Shown here in pieces: positions 10,176 through 19,230 of a stretch of 20,285 bases of DNA. Within the stretch, counting starts at the first letter, position 1. The number at the start of each line of letters is the position of its first letter. Where the stretch lies: assembly GCF_000499385.1 (NCBI RefSeq), contig NW_013651672.1:5062-25346 (forward strand), written 5' to 3'. The notes beneath the pieces are model-generated. The model was not told the DNA's origin, did not search any database, and saw nothing but the letters and a program-made list of their open reading frames with translations. Made by a program: the position numbers and the translations under genes. The stretch comes from Eimeria necatrix (Eukaryota; Apicomplexa; Conoidasida; Eucoccidiorida; Eimeriidae).

Positions 10176-10874
10176 ACTGCGGAGTGAAAGAGTAGCATTC
10201 ATTTGTTCATCCTTTCTAGGTTGGCTGTGTTTTCCGCAGTGGATCCGTGAGCGGTTGTGGCACGCTGCGTGTTTCGAGCGTGCTACATATTTTGGGCCTA
10301 ATGTCTGAGTGCACGGAGTAGGATGCTTCGACTTTGCGCCAAAAGCACAAAGGGAGACGAACGAATACCCGATAAGTACTAATTGCCTAGTGAATGCGCA
10401 TTTCGTGCCGTCTGGGAACATGTTGCAGTTCTGCGCTGGCTCACGTTATGATGAAGGGAATGTGCTAGTTTCAGACGAATATTTGCTCTTCTATGCCGCC
10501 CATCACGCTTGCTGAAGCACCGGACGATGCATGTAGTGGTTCGGCTCGTAAAGGTCGAACTGTTGCACAGTTATATTCGTTGAGCGGTTGTTGGGACGTG
10601 ATGAATTGAACTGGGAGACATTCTAAGGAATCACGTTTGGGGCCGAAATGACGCGGGCGGTGTGGCAAAGCTCTTTGTATTGTGGTCTGCAGGGCTGCAG
10701 TCGTTGCACAAGGGTGCGCCTCAGCCTTTCCAAAATCATCTATTTCCTGGGTCTTGTATAGCTTTCTTACACATGCATGCATCGCGCGATAAAGAGAGCA
10801 TTTGCGTGTCTACACTGAGGTTGTTCGGTATGCTGGATTTTTTTTTCATTTGACAGGATAGCTCTAGAGCCTGT
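10176..10874. repeat. Right copy of the 699-nt exact duplication
   Basis: The copy begins at the first base after the Ns, as expected if it is the start of the next contig. It continues smoothly into the rest of an A-type unit at 10875, so this copy carries the true downstream join. Confidence 0.95.
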
Positions 10875-11078
10875 AAAGGCATTACTCGTGCACACAGTCG
10901 GGGATGACGAAACCCCGCCGTGCGCACTTGCAGCTGTGTACAGTGTAGACATCAACTTGTTGGGCTGTGTGCTTATGAACTATTTGAGTAACTGCCTGCT
11001 GTCCGCTCCTATTGGGCATCAAAATCCGACACAGGGATCTACTGAACACCATACGTGATGCGCAGCATCATTCTTTCG

Positions 11079-11159
11079 CCGCGGTATATAAAGGGTGCGG
11101 AAAAGAAACATATCACGTGAATAGGTGTTTGCAGGGCCCTCGCCATCCAGGGAGTATGT
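11079..11159 (+). promoter_or_regulatory. TATA promoter and leader of unit 8
   Basis: This is the reference version of the module: CCGCGG directly joined to TATATAAA, then AAGGGTGCGGAAAAGAAACA, CACGTG at 11114-11119, the CGCCATCCAGGGA block and GTATGT 69 nt after the TATA box. Similar order and spacing recur in units 5, 7, 9 and 10. Confidence 0.6.
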
Positions 11160-11358
11160 TTACTTGATAAAGAGGTATTGGGAAATTGAGGGCATAGCGG
11201 CTATGCCCTCAATGTTTGATTGCTTGACGCGATGTCGCGTTTGTGTTTACTTGCCATTCGCAGTGGCGGCAGATATTCCCGTCAGCCTTTGTTGCAAATC
11301 AGGATGCTGTAAGGAACAAGCTGTCCGGAGACATTAAATATTCTTGTATGTTTTGCAG
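11154..11358 (+). other. Putative intron 1 of unit 8
   Basis: It begins GTATGT and ends with a pyrimidine-rich run plus TTTTGCAG. The equivalent spans in units 2, 3, 5, 6, 7 and 9 are 203-211 nt and keep both ends: a GTATGT, GTACGY or GTGCGT donor and a pyrimidine tract plus CAG. The interior varies more freely. The acceptor side is the stronger evidence, since the tract varies in exact sequence but stays pyrimidine-rich. Confidence 0.5.
11188..11210. repeat. Perfect 11-bp hairpin in unit 8
   Basis: GAGGGCATAGC (11188-11198) and GCTATGCCCTC (11200-11210) are exact reverse complements separated by one base. The homologous position in units 7, 9 and 10 keeps only the left half (GGCATAGC-like) and an imperfect right half, so the perfect form is specific to unit 8. 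Confidence 0.8.
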
Positions 11359-12359
11359 CCTCAATAGCTATCCGCACGAAGGAGCTGTTTGAAAAGCGCG
11401 ACGGTATTTGGAGCTTCGCCTGATAAATATCTGCTCTATCTGCAGCTAACACCGAGCCGTACTGAGGAGCGAAAGAGTAGCATTCATTTGCCCATCCTTT
11501 TCAGGTTGGCTGCGTTTTTCGCAGCGGATCTGTGAGCGGTTGTGGCACGCTGCGTGTTTCGAGCGTGCTACATATTTTGGGCCTAATGTCTGAGTGCACG
11601 GAGTAGGATGCTTCGACTTTGCGCCAAAAGCACAAAGGGAGACGAACGAATACACGATAAGTACTAATTGCCTAGTGAATGCGCATTTCGTGCTGTCTGG
11701 GAACATGTTGCAGTTCTGCGCTGGCTCACGTTATGATAAAGGGAATGTGCTAGTTTCAGACCAATGTTTGCTCTTCTATGCCGCGCATCACGCTTGCTGA
11801 AGCAGCGGACGATGCATGTAGTGGTTCGGCTCGTAACGGTCGAACTGTTGCACAGTTATATTCGTTGAGCGGTTGTTGGGACGTGATGAATTGAACTGGG
11901 AGACATTCTAAGGAATCACGTTTGGGGCCGAAATGACGCGGGCGGTGTGGCAAAGCTCTTCGTATTGTGGTATGCAGGGCTGCTGTTGTTGCACAAGGGT
12001 GTGACTCAGTCAGGTTCTCCAAAATCATCTCTCTCCAGGATCTCGTATAGCCTTTTGCACATGCATGCGGCGCGTGATAAAGGGACAGCGTGACCATCTA
12101 ACCCAGAGTTGTTTCCTTTGCGGGTTTTTTTTGACCGTCGGGGATAGCTCTAGAGCCTGTAAAGGCATCACTTGTGCACTCAATCGGGGATTACGAAATT
12201 CCGCCGTACGCACTTGAAGCTGTGTACAGTGTAGACGTCAGACTGTTGGCCTGTGTGCTTAATGAACTATTTGAGTAACTGCCTGCTGTCCACTCCTATC
12301 GGGCATCAAAATCCGACATGTCGACCTACTGAACACCATACGTGATGCGCTGCATCATT

Positions 12360-13660
12360 CCTTTGCCGTGATATATATATATATATATAGCGCGCTGAAG
12401 AGAAACGCCTCACGTGAATAGATGTTTGCAGGGACCTCTCCATCCAGCGAGTATGTTTGGTTGGTGAAAAAATTTCGAGAAGTCAAGGGCATAGCAGCAA
12501 CGCTCTCAGTGTTTTAGGTTTAAGTGCCATGTCGGGTTTGCGTTTACTTCCCAGTCGCAGTGGCAGTGACAGCTGATATTCCCGTCGGCCTTTGTTTCAC
12601 ATTAGGATGCTGTCGACCACAAGTGCTTTGGCGACATTGAAGTTTTTTTTGTGTTTTGCAGCCTCAATAGCTGTCCGCACGAAGGAGCTGCTTGAAAAGC
12701 ACAATGGTATTTGGAGCTTCGCCTGGCGGATATCTGTTTTATCTGCAGCTAACACAGAGCAGTACTGAGTAGTGAAAGAGTAGCATTCGTTTGCTCATCC
12801 TTCTTAGGTTGGATGTGTTTCTAGCAGTGAATCTGTGAGCGGTTTTGACTGGTTGCGTGTTTTGAGGGCGCTACATATTTTGGACCTAATGTCTGAGTGC
12901 ACGGAGTAGGATGCTTCGACTTTGCGCCAAAAGCACAAAGGGAGACGAACGAATACACGATAAGTACTAATCGTCTAGTGAATGCGCATTTCGTGCCGTC
13001 TGGGAACATGTTGCAGTTCTGCGCTGGCTCACGTTAGGATAAAGGGAATGTGCTAGTTTCAGATGAAAATTTGCTCTTCTGTGCCGCGCATCACGCCTGC
13101 TGAAGCACCGGACGTTGCACGTAATTTTTTTGCTTTTAAAGGTCGAACTGTTGCGCAGTAATATTCGTTGAGCGGTTGTTGGGACGTGAAGAATTGAACT
13201 GGGAGACATTCTAGGGAAAGACGTTTGGGGCCAAAATGACGCGGGCGGTGTGGCAAAGCTCTTCGTATTGTGGTATGCAAGGCTGCTGTCGTTGCACAAG
13301 GGTGTGCCTCAGCCTTTCCAAAATCATCTCTCTCCTGGGTCTTGTATAGCTTTCTTACAAATGCATGCATTGCGCGATAAAGAAATCATTTCCCCATCTA
13401 CGCTGAAGTTTTTCGCTTTGCTGGATTTTTTTCCATTTGACAGGATAGCTCTGGAGCGTGTAAAGGCATCACTCGTGCACACAGTCGGGGATTACGAAAC
13501 CCCGTCGTATGCACTTGCAGCTGTGTACAGTGTAGGCGTCACATTGTTGGCCTGTGTGCTTATGAACTACTCGAGTAACTGTCCATTGGCCGTTCCTAAT
13601 GGACATTAAAATCTGACGGGGGGACCTACTCTGCAACATACGTGATGTGCTGCATCATTC
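12360..13660 (+). repeat. Array unit 9 (complete, A body)
   Basis: About 1301 nt from TATA region to TATA. A (TA)n run at 12371-12388 replaces the TATA box, CACGTG is at 12411-12416, donor GTATGT at 12451-12456, and acceptor GTTTTGCAG ends at 12661 (211 nt). The second acceptor is CTTCTTAG near 12808. The body has TGCATGC at 13362-13368. The + frame that is open in units 4, 7 and 8 has a TAG near 13036 here, which argues against a conserved product. Confidence 0.8.
12370..12456 (+). promoter_or_regulatory. Expanded TA-run promoter and leader of unit 9
   Basis: The TATA box has become an 18-nt TA dinucleotide run (12371-12388), followed by CGCGCTGAAGAGAAA, CACGTG at 12411 and GTATGT at 12451. 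The extra length accounts for the larger spacing of 80 nt. Confidence 0.5.
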
Positions 13661-13904
13661 TTTCGCCGCGGTATATATAGGTTGCGGAAAAGAAACATGT
13701 CACGTGAATAGATGTGTGCAGGGTACTGGCCTTGTAGAAAGTACGTTTTGTTAGTGAGGGAGTATCTGGGTGTCCTGGAGATAGCGGGTGTGCGCCCTCA
13801 TATGTTGTTCGTAGTTTTCTCGTGCATGGATTCCAGTTAGCTCCTTAAACACGGACATCAAAATCCGATGAGGAGACCCAGTGAGCATGATACGTGCTAT
13901 ACCG
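13661..13904 (+). repeat. Array unit 10 (short, chimeric)
   Basis: It has CCGCGG at 13666-13671, TATATATA at 13672-13679, CACGTG at 13701-13706 and donor GTACGT at 13741-13746, 69 nt after TATA. Near 13800 it jumps to a piece of B body (similar to 3215-3255 of unit 1) and then to the end-of-unit sequence. No acceptor follows the donor within the unit. Confidence 0.65.
13666..13746 (+). promoter_or_regulatory. TATA promoter and leader of unit 10
   Basis: CCGCGG, TATATATA, CACGTG and GTACGT are all present at canonical spacing, although the unit behind them is nearly gone. Confidence 0.5.
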
Positions 13905-14300
13905 CATCCTCTCTTCGCGTTATCAATAGCACGCTGAAGAGAAGCATGTCACCTGAATACGTCTTTGCTGGATACTGGATACTGGCATTGCAGTACGTAT
14001 GTTTTGTTTAAAAGGAAGTATCGAGAAGTCGTGGCGGTAGAGGCGATGCATTCGTTTTTCTTAGAATCCAGCTGAAGATTTCATACTGCATTTGTTTAAC
14101 ATTCACAATGTCGCATATTCACGTAAGCGTCTGCTGTAAATTGGGATGCTGTGGTGAGCATGTAGTTTGAAGGCATTAAGTCTTTTTGTTCCGTGAGCTA
14201 TGGCAGCTGGCAACACGAAGGAGATGCTTGATTATTGCATGCGCTGCGATGGTCAACCAGACAGCAGAGAGGCACCGGTATTTTCTGTATTGTAAGATTT
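13905..14300 (+). repeat. Array unit 11 (terminal, decayed)
   Basis: The last recognisable copy. TTATCAATA at about 13919 stands in for the TATA box, and GTACGTATGT is at 13993-14002. The intron-1 and exon-2 blocks can be followed to about 14300, but the acceptor reads GTGAG instead of TGCAG at 14197. A short tandem of GGATACT occurs at about 13970-13983. The right edge is uncertain: weak similarity to the exon-2 downstream region may extend to about 14330. Confidence 0.55.
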
Positions 14301-16740
14301 GTGAAGCAGTTGAAGTCTTTGTCTTCCAGCATACTTATATGCCCGTACTAGCGTGGCTGTTAGTCCTGAGTTCCATGTCCTGGCGTCTGCGACATTACGG
14401 TGATATTCATGCCAGGTCCGAAATAAGTGTGCCTACTTGCAAGATATGTCGCAGATTTTGGTGGTGTTACGCCAATAAGTACATCATCCTTTGTTGGCGG
14501 CACCGCTCCAGTCCCTGGTTATACCTATTCGAATTGCAACAGAAAAGAAGGCCATGAAGCATTTATGCAATCCACATGCCGGCCGCAGCACTCTAGTAAG
14601 CTGCAAAATGTTAGTTCGTCATAATCTGACGTAGTGCTTCAACTGTGGAACTTTTCGGAGCAAACGGCTGACTTTCAGTCAGTCTTCTGCCATCACTGCA
14701 TCTATCAAGCCGGAAAACTGTGGGGCGCTTGGCATTTTCTTTGACCAGCTTGTAGGATCACTGGACGTGATTCTGACTTACCACAAGAAAGCAAATGGCA
14801 GAAAGCTACTTACAGTTCCGTTAATTCTCAAATCACCGTTGTGGTGCGAAGTGTGCACGCACTTGCATCTGAGGCGTGAACAGAGTTTTACATTATTCAA
14901 GGACTTCCATCAATTGCAAGTGATATTTTCATGAAAAGTTTTTTTTTTCACTGGTAAATAATTCATGCCCCTGGCAAAGGTGGGCTGAACTCACAGCGCG
15001 CTTCAAGTTTTAGTACTCATCAACATTTTGTTTTGCGTGACCTGATTATCTTTGTGCACTGAAGCATAGATCCAAATCTATTCGCACAAGGAGGGCTAAC
15101 TGCGCACCTACTCAACCCAAGCTGCACAATTCTTAAGAAACTGTAATTGAGATTAGAATAAACTCTGAGGAACAAGGTACCCGTTGACTCTGTTCATATA
15201 TAGTTTCGTTAGATACACGTTGATTTTCCTTCTTTACGCCCAAACGAGCATGGATAGCAAGCACAGAGAATATATTTCACCTATTTTGAGAGCTTGCTGT
15301 GTCATTCAGGCAGTGTGTCGCCACATGCTAGTTTAGAAGTGACTCAAGGCAGAAATTGTTACAGCATCTATTTTTGAATCATTTCCCCTAGAGGTCACTA
15401 TTAAAATGCCGCGATACGACGTCATAAGGCAATTGCGTCTTGTCTAGTGATAGGCCTAGTTTTTGTCACGCTCAAAGTAGTTTACGCAAATACGCATTGC
15501 GCGCGAATGTGCGACAGCACCATGGTCACCTCTAGCGTTTTTGTGTGGAGTCAGAAATTAAAACGCATGTTCGCCTTATGAGAGCAGTGCTGCAGTTTTC
15601 CAAGGCACATATTAGCTGCTCAGCTACTTAGCGCCTAATGAGCTTTCAGTGATATTGGAACACGAGCAAATCTGTGCCTCACGCTAGTCCAACAGCGAGT
15701 TGCCACGAGCTCTCAGACTCATAACTTTAATTCTTTAGTGTTTTATAGGCTTTTCCTCTCTCCCTAACTACTCCGCGTATCTAGGTTCATGGGTTGCTCT
15801 ATTGATGAGCACCCCTTCTACAACTGCTTTGCAACGGTGGATGCTAGGTTCTGGGGATCTTTCAGCATTGGTCCCAGGCGTGAAGTGTTTGTAGGCATTG
15901 TGTGTGCGCAAGATGCTGCGTGCGCGGTTATTTAGCCTTCAAATCCAGCGCGGCCTGTAGGTGTTGGTGATGCGTGGCGCATATGATTGACGGGAGAACC
16001 ATATTGAATCATTTGAAACTACTAGTGCGAACGATTCCCCGGTGTAGTGCAAACTCAAAGTAAAACATTTATATATTTTCCAGCAATCCTGAAGCCTAAT
16101 GTTCCTTTCCGAAAAGTCGACGCGTTGTGTGCTGGCGTACTGGCATTATACCCAGCGTGTGGCTTGCTGATAGTGTTAAACAGTTGTGTCATGCTTCGCA
16201 ACCAGGACTTTTGACGAACGACCCCGCATTGTTGTATCTCAGGTTGTACGCAAATCCCAAAAGTGCCACACCCTTAATGTAGACGCTGAGCGTTGAGGCT
16301 TTGGAGATACCTACAAATTTCCAACTCGCTGTGCGCTTCCTGGCGAAGTGGTGCACCATCAAAAATGCTAGAATAGACACATAGAGCCGCAATCGTGAAT
16401 CCCAGTGTTTTGCCCAGAAAGGCAATTGTCCTTTTGAAGCCTACATCAATTTTTCTGAGAAGCTAGATGCTGCCCTCTAAACATTCGGCTTAAAGAAAAC
16501 TTTGTTCGCGTCTCACGCCTTTACCACCCTCACAATTTTGGGAGGATTCTTGACTTGCGTCCCACGGACTATTCCTTTTGATCCCGTTATACTGGAATAG
16601 GTTTCTGCCTTGAGCAGCAGAAGCAAGCTGAATGCATCCTTTGCGTCTGCTTGGTCACAACAAGTTGTGCCTCACAAAATTGACCTTCTGACGTAGCTGT
16701 AATGTGGTTCTGTAACCCATGCAAAGCACAACTGACGATC
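14301..16740. other. Inter-array region, no supported gene
   Basis: A frame without an ATG start at 14427-14624 has fairly coding-like composition (Gly, Pro and Cys residues, ending TAA), but no family is recognised and it may be a relic exon. AATAAA at 15157-15162 is a possible polyadenylation signal downstream of it. A 78-codon minus frame at 16189-16425 lacks recognisable motifs. No repeat, RNA gene or TATA module was seen between 14.6 and 16.7 kb. Confidence 0.5.
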
Positions 16741-17207
16741 AGCTGAAGTGGTTGGCTTTTCAGGGAGTAAGAAACGAAGTATAGAGGCGTTTTAAACGTG
16801 GTTCATGTAATCTCGTGTTATAAAACGCAGCCGTTCGAAATAATTTTGACATAGGATGCCGTCAGTAATTACGGGTGCAGCATGTTTGGCAGTGTGATAT
16901 GCGACAAAGATTCATGCTTCGTCCTAGTTTTGTGCTTGAACACATGGACATTTTCGCCATTTTCTGCTGCTTCGGGCGTCTTTGGAGTGGCCTGAAAGTG
17001 GTACCATGCAGACGTATAATGAGTTGAAGACTGCGATGTTGCTTTTGTGGTCTAAATCCTCAATAGACAGACAGCTGACGCTCGCGTGTTTATCGATGCT
17101 AGAAACGATGCGCTGTCTGTCAAAGTGCTAATTCCAACCGGCGCCACATCATCGGAGTGCATGCACACAGAGCTTGCTGTATGATCTAAATGCAGCCTGT
17201 GAGATTA
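16741..17207. other. Region upstream of the 17.2-kb coding-like frame
   Basis: TTTTCAGGGAGTAAGA at about 16757-16772 resembles the donor block of the array (CAGGGA followed by GTANG) but has no TATA box 70 nt upstream. Two short ATG frames follow, near 16945 and 17037, the first beginning with hydrophobic and cysteine residues. Neither can be supported as a gene. Exons belonging to the next feature may lie here. Confidence 0.35.
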
Positions 17208-17538
17208 GCAACAGCGACGTTCAATCACACTCGCGCAATTCAGCTGCACACAACAGTGTTTGACTTGCAAGGACAAGAAGGTCTGGCTGCCCAATCCCGT
17301 TTTCTGGGCTATCCTACGAAACGAACACACAGCTGCCAAACCTACAAGGCGCATATCCAATGGCGAAATCCTCTTCTCGCCTATCGCCATCAACAAGAAA
17401 AACGAAAGTGCACGCGACTCTCAGCTCCTTGAAGGCTTCGAGCCTGCCGCCATGAAGCATTACAGCTTCAGCGCCTCCACTAACAAGACAGCACGCTCAT
17501 GCATGATGCATTCACACTGTTTGGGTAGTGCCTGTTAA
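17208..17538 (+). CDS. Coding-like terminal exon, unknown protein
   Basis: After a TAG ending at 17208, one frame stays open to TAA at 17536-17538. Its codons are strongly C/G-ending (AAC, GAC, TTC, ATC and TAC dominate between 17260 and 17450), unlike the surrounding G/T-rich DNA. There is no ATG near its 5' end, so it would have to be a 3' exon; CAATTCAG ending at about 17242 is a possible acceptor. An internal ATG at about 17452 sits in a strong GCCGCC context but leaves only 29 residues. The peptide has CLTCKDKKVW near its start and several late cysteines, with no domain I recognise. A second frame is open across 17190-17432. AATAAA at 17538-17543 overlaps the stop, supporting a gene end. 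Confidence 0.35.
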
Positions 17539-17543
17539 ATAAA
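17538..17543 (+). terminator. Polyadenylation signal candidate
   Basis: AATAAA overlaps the TAA stop of the 17208-17538 frame by one base. Many eukaryotes use this hexamer; its position immediately at the end of a coding-like frame is the only reason to favour it over chance. Confidence 0.3.
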
Positions 17544-17552
17544 ACAAACAAG

Positions 17553-17831
17553 CTATTTTTTATCATCACCAAGTTTAAAGAATTGAAGAACTGGGCGGAA
17601 GTGTGCCGGGTGCCCGGTGCTGAGCTGCACAAAGCACCAAAAAGAGCGGTGGGTTACTTCGTGGTGGACGCCTGAACAGCTTAAACATTGAAGGCACTGG
17701 GCAGCAAGACGACAGACGCTGGCATCTTCCTCACAAAGTAAAACACTACCACGCAAGTAGGCACGCGCCGATATTTCTAAGGCTAGCGTTTTTGTACTAT
17801 CTGTTGTGAATGTTAAACGCCAGGCTTCCAA
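17553..17831 (-). CDS. Open minus-strand frame, Cys-rich, doubtful
   Basis: A 92-codon frame on the minus strand ends 15 nt from the stop of the + frame at 17538, so the two would be convergent. It has no ATG; the listed beginning is only the open boundary. It contains a run of cysteines (C..RLAAQCLQCLSC, about residues 40-54) and mixed codon use. It could be a 3' exon of an opposite-strand gene or chance. No family is recognised. Confidence 0.18.
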   Translation of the reverse strand: MEAWRLTFTTDSTKTLALEISARAYLRGSVLLCEEDASVCRLAAQCLQCLSCSGVHHEVTHRSFWCFVQLSTGHPAHFRPVLQFFKLGDDKK

Positions 17832-18308
17832 AGCATGCTGTCGGCAACAACATGCCTCAAATGAATGTTTGGAGATATCGCTTTTCGTAGTTGACTCGGT
17901 TACCCTTTATAGAATTATTTGACATGTATGGGACTTTTCATGCATGATGCTGTAATTTCGGCTTTTTCCTGTGGCAACTGTAGTGAGACGACGAACTTTC
18001 TGCTTGGTCTGCAGCGCCAGCGAAATAGCTCTTAGCCCAGTGTTACTGGATGCGGGGACATTTGTTCGAGCCACGGAGTGTGTTTTGCATGTGCGTTGAC
18101 TGTATTTTACGACAAAAAATATAGAAGCGTGGAACTCAGTTGGTAAGGGATACTGTGTTAGGCATGAACGTGCGCGTTAACAAATTTGTATTTTGGGACC
18201 TGTAGGGCTTGGCTGCGAATCATAGTCTCAGTGTGCAAGAATTCCCTAGGCAGCCTGTAGGGTGTAGGGGACATTGCGTCATAGAACTTTTCTTTTCGCG
18301 CTCTTTTG
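17832..18308. other. No gene seen
   Basis: Nothing supportable. A few bases near 17870 (GGAGATATCGCT) recur near 20048, which suggests this stretch is a very diverged member of the right-flank duplication, but the match is too short to prove it. Confidence 0.4.
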
Positions 18309-18388
18309 ATATAACTGTGGCATGGGTCCTCCTTCCGTGAAATGCCCATTTGACCACTAAAGCCTTACTGGCTCTGCAGGGGGTAGGT
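18309..18388 (+). promoter_or_regulatory. Diverged TATA-to-donor module outside the array
   Basis: ATATAA at 18309-18314 is followed 73 nt later by GTAGGT at 18383, preceded by TACTGGCTCTGCAGGG, which matches the block before the donor in array units (TACTGGCCTTG in unit 10, TGGCCATCCAGGGA in unit 7). A second such block without a TATA box is at 19463-19481. The module lies about 740 nt upstream of the putative secreted-protein frame at 19124, so it might drive it through a spliced leader; this is inference. Confidence 0.35.
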
Positions 18389-18821
18389 TGCGGTTTCTAA
18401 TACTCTTGCGAATTCGGTAAATATAATGCCTAGCCATCAATATGGCGACTTGCCATTTTTTTGCGGAGGGCGTGTTTGCAATCACGACCCCTGTATGCAC
18501 ATTGGTTGATGTTATGCTTCTACAAGCATGCGTCTCGGCTGCTTCTCGCTCGCGTTGACCCGATCAGGAGCGTTTAAATGCAGTGGTCTTCCACGGTATA
18601 TTCGTTTGAGAGCAGCATTCCTCGCATGACGCTCCTTTTTGTCGAGCTTTACGCGCCGCCAAACCGCCGTGTAGCTGCTACCCTTCCATGATAATTGATC
18701 TCGTGCTGCGGGGTGTTAGAGTGCAATGCTCTAGTGCTTCGAGCTTGGACGTATATCGCTTCACGTGCGGACACCCCAAAATTGGACAGGACATACGCAA
18801 TTGAAATATGTGTGGCTCTTT
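18389..18821. other. No gene seen
   Basis: This stretch lies between the TATA-like module and the duplicated segment. If the module is active this would be intron or 5' leader. No acceptor stands out clearly enough to call. Confidence 0.35.
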
Positions 18822-19230
18822 AGCCTGTATGTATAGGCGCCACCTGCACGATTAAAAGGCAAATCAAGGCCATGCAGATGCACAAAGATCAGTTTTCTTC
18901 GAGCCAGCATCTGTGTCATGCATGTTGTGAAGTTGGAGCGGCAAGCTTTAAGACATGCTCTTGTTGTAGTGTCCCACAATAGTGTTCAGAGAAAACGCTG
19001 TTACTGTTCGAAGTTTGCTAACGCAGTTTCGTTGGGCCCATTCGACATAAATGCCGTCTATTTTGAAAGATTTCTGCAGCTGCCGTGGCCCCTCATTGCA
19101 GCACTCGCAGCTGCTGGAGTTCGATGGTGATCATTGTTCTTGTTCTACACCTCGGGGCGCATTGCGCTTCGGACAAGATAAGTGTATGTGTTTATGCTTG
19201 TGAGAGTAGCAACACGCGTTTGTCGAACGC
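18822..19230 (+). repeat. Right-flank duplication, copy 1
   Basis: Three anchors recur in order with near-constant offset in 19877-20285: AGCCTGTATGTATAGGC (18822 and 19877, offset 1055), CATTCGACA-AAATG (19039 and 20092, offset 1053) and a GAGAGT-containing Cys-codon stretch (19202 and 20267, offset 1065). Sequence between anchors is heavily diverged. It is therefore an old tandem duplication of about 1.05-1.07 kb period, cut by the window end. Confidence 0.55.

Larger units (their letters stand above)
8986..11073 (+). repeat. Array unit 7 (A body, inflated by an assembly gap)
   Basis: A TA run at 8997-9008 replaces the TATA box, CACGTG is at 9031-9036, donor GTATGT at 9071-9076, and acceptor GTTTGCAG ends at 9273 (203 nt). 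The second acceptor CTTTCTAG lies near 9419. The A body with TGCATGC (9974-9980) is present twice because of the gap at 10076-10175. Removing the 800-nt artefact gives a unit of about 1.29 kb, the same as units 8 and 9. Apparent frames that cross the Ns are not real. Confidence 0.75.
11074..12359 (+). repeat. Array unit 8 (complete, A body)
   Basis: This is the best-preserved A unit, about 1286 nt from TATA to TATA. CCGCGG is at 11079-11084, TATATAAA at 11085-11092, CACGTG at 11114-11119, donor GTATGT at 11154-11159, and acceptor TTTTGCAG ends at 11358 (205 nt). The exon-2 block is 11359-11403. A second intron-like span runs from GTATTT at 11404 to TTTTCAG ending at 11504 (101 nt). The body has TGCATGC at 12062-12068. 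A perfect 11-bp hairpin lies in intron 1 at 11188-11210. No frame in the body is both long and shared by all copies. Confidence 0.8.

Noticed and set aside
9936..10421. 161-codon minus frame crossing the N gap
   Set aside because: It depends on 100 unknown bases between two duplicated contig ends and is an artefact of the gap.
2790..14300. CRISPR array, bacterial operon or transposon with terminal repeats
   Set aside because: Units are about 1.3 kb without short regular repeats and spacers. There is no transposase or reverse transcriptase frame, and no target-site duplications or terminal repeats bound the units.
16189..16425. 78-codon minus frame
   Set aside because: No start context, motif, codon bias or neighbouring gene signals support it.
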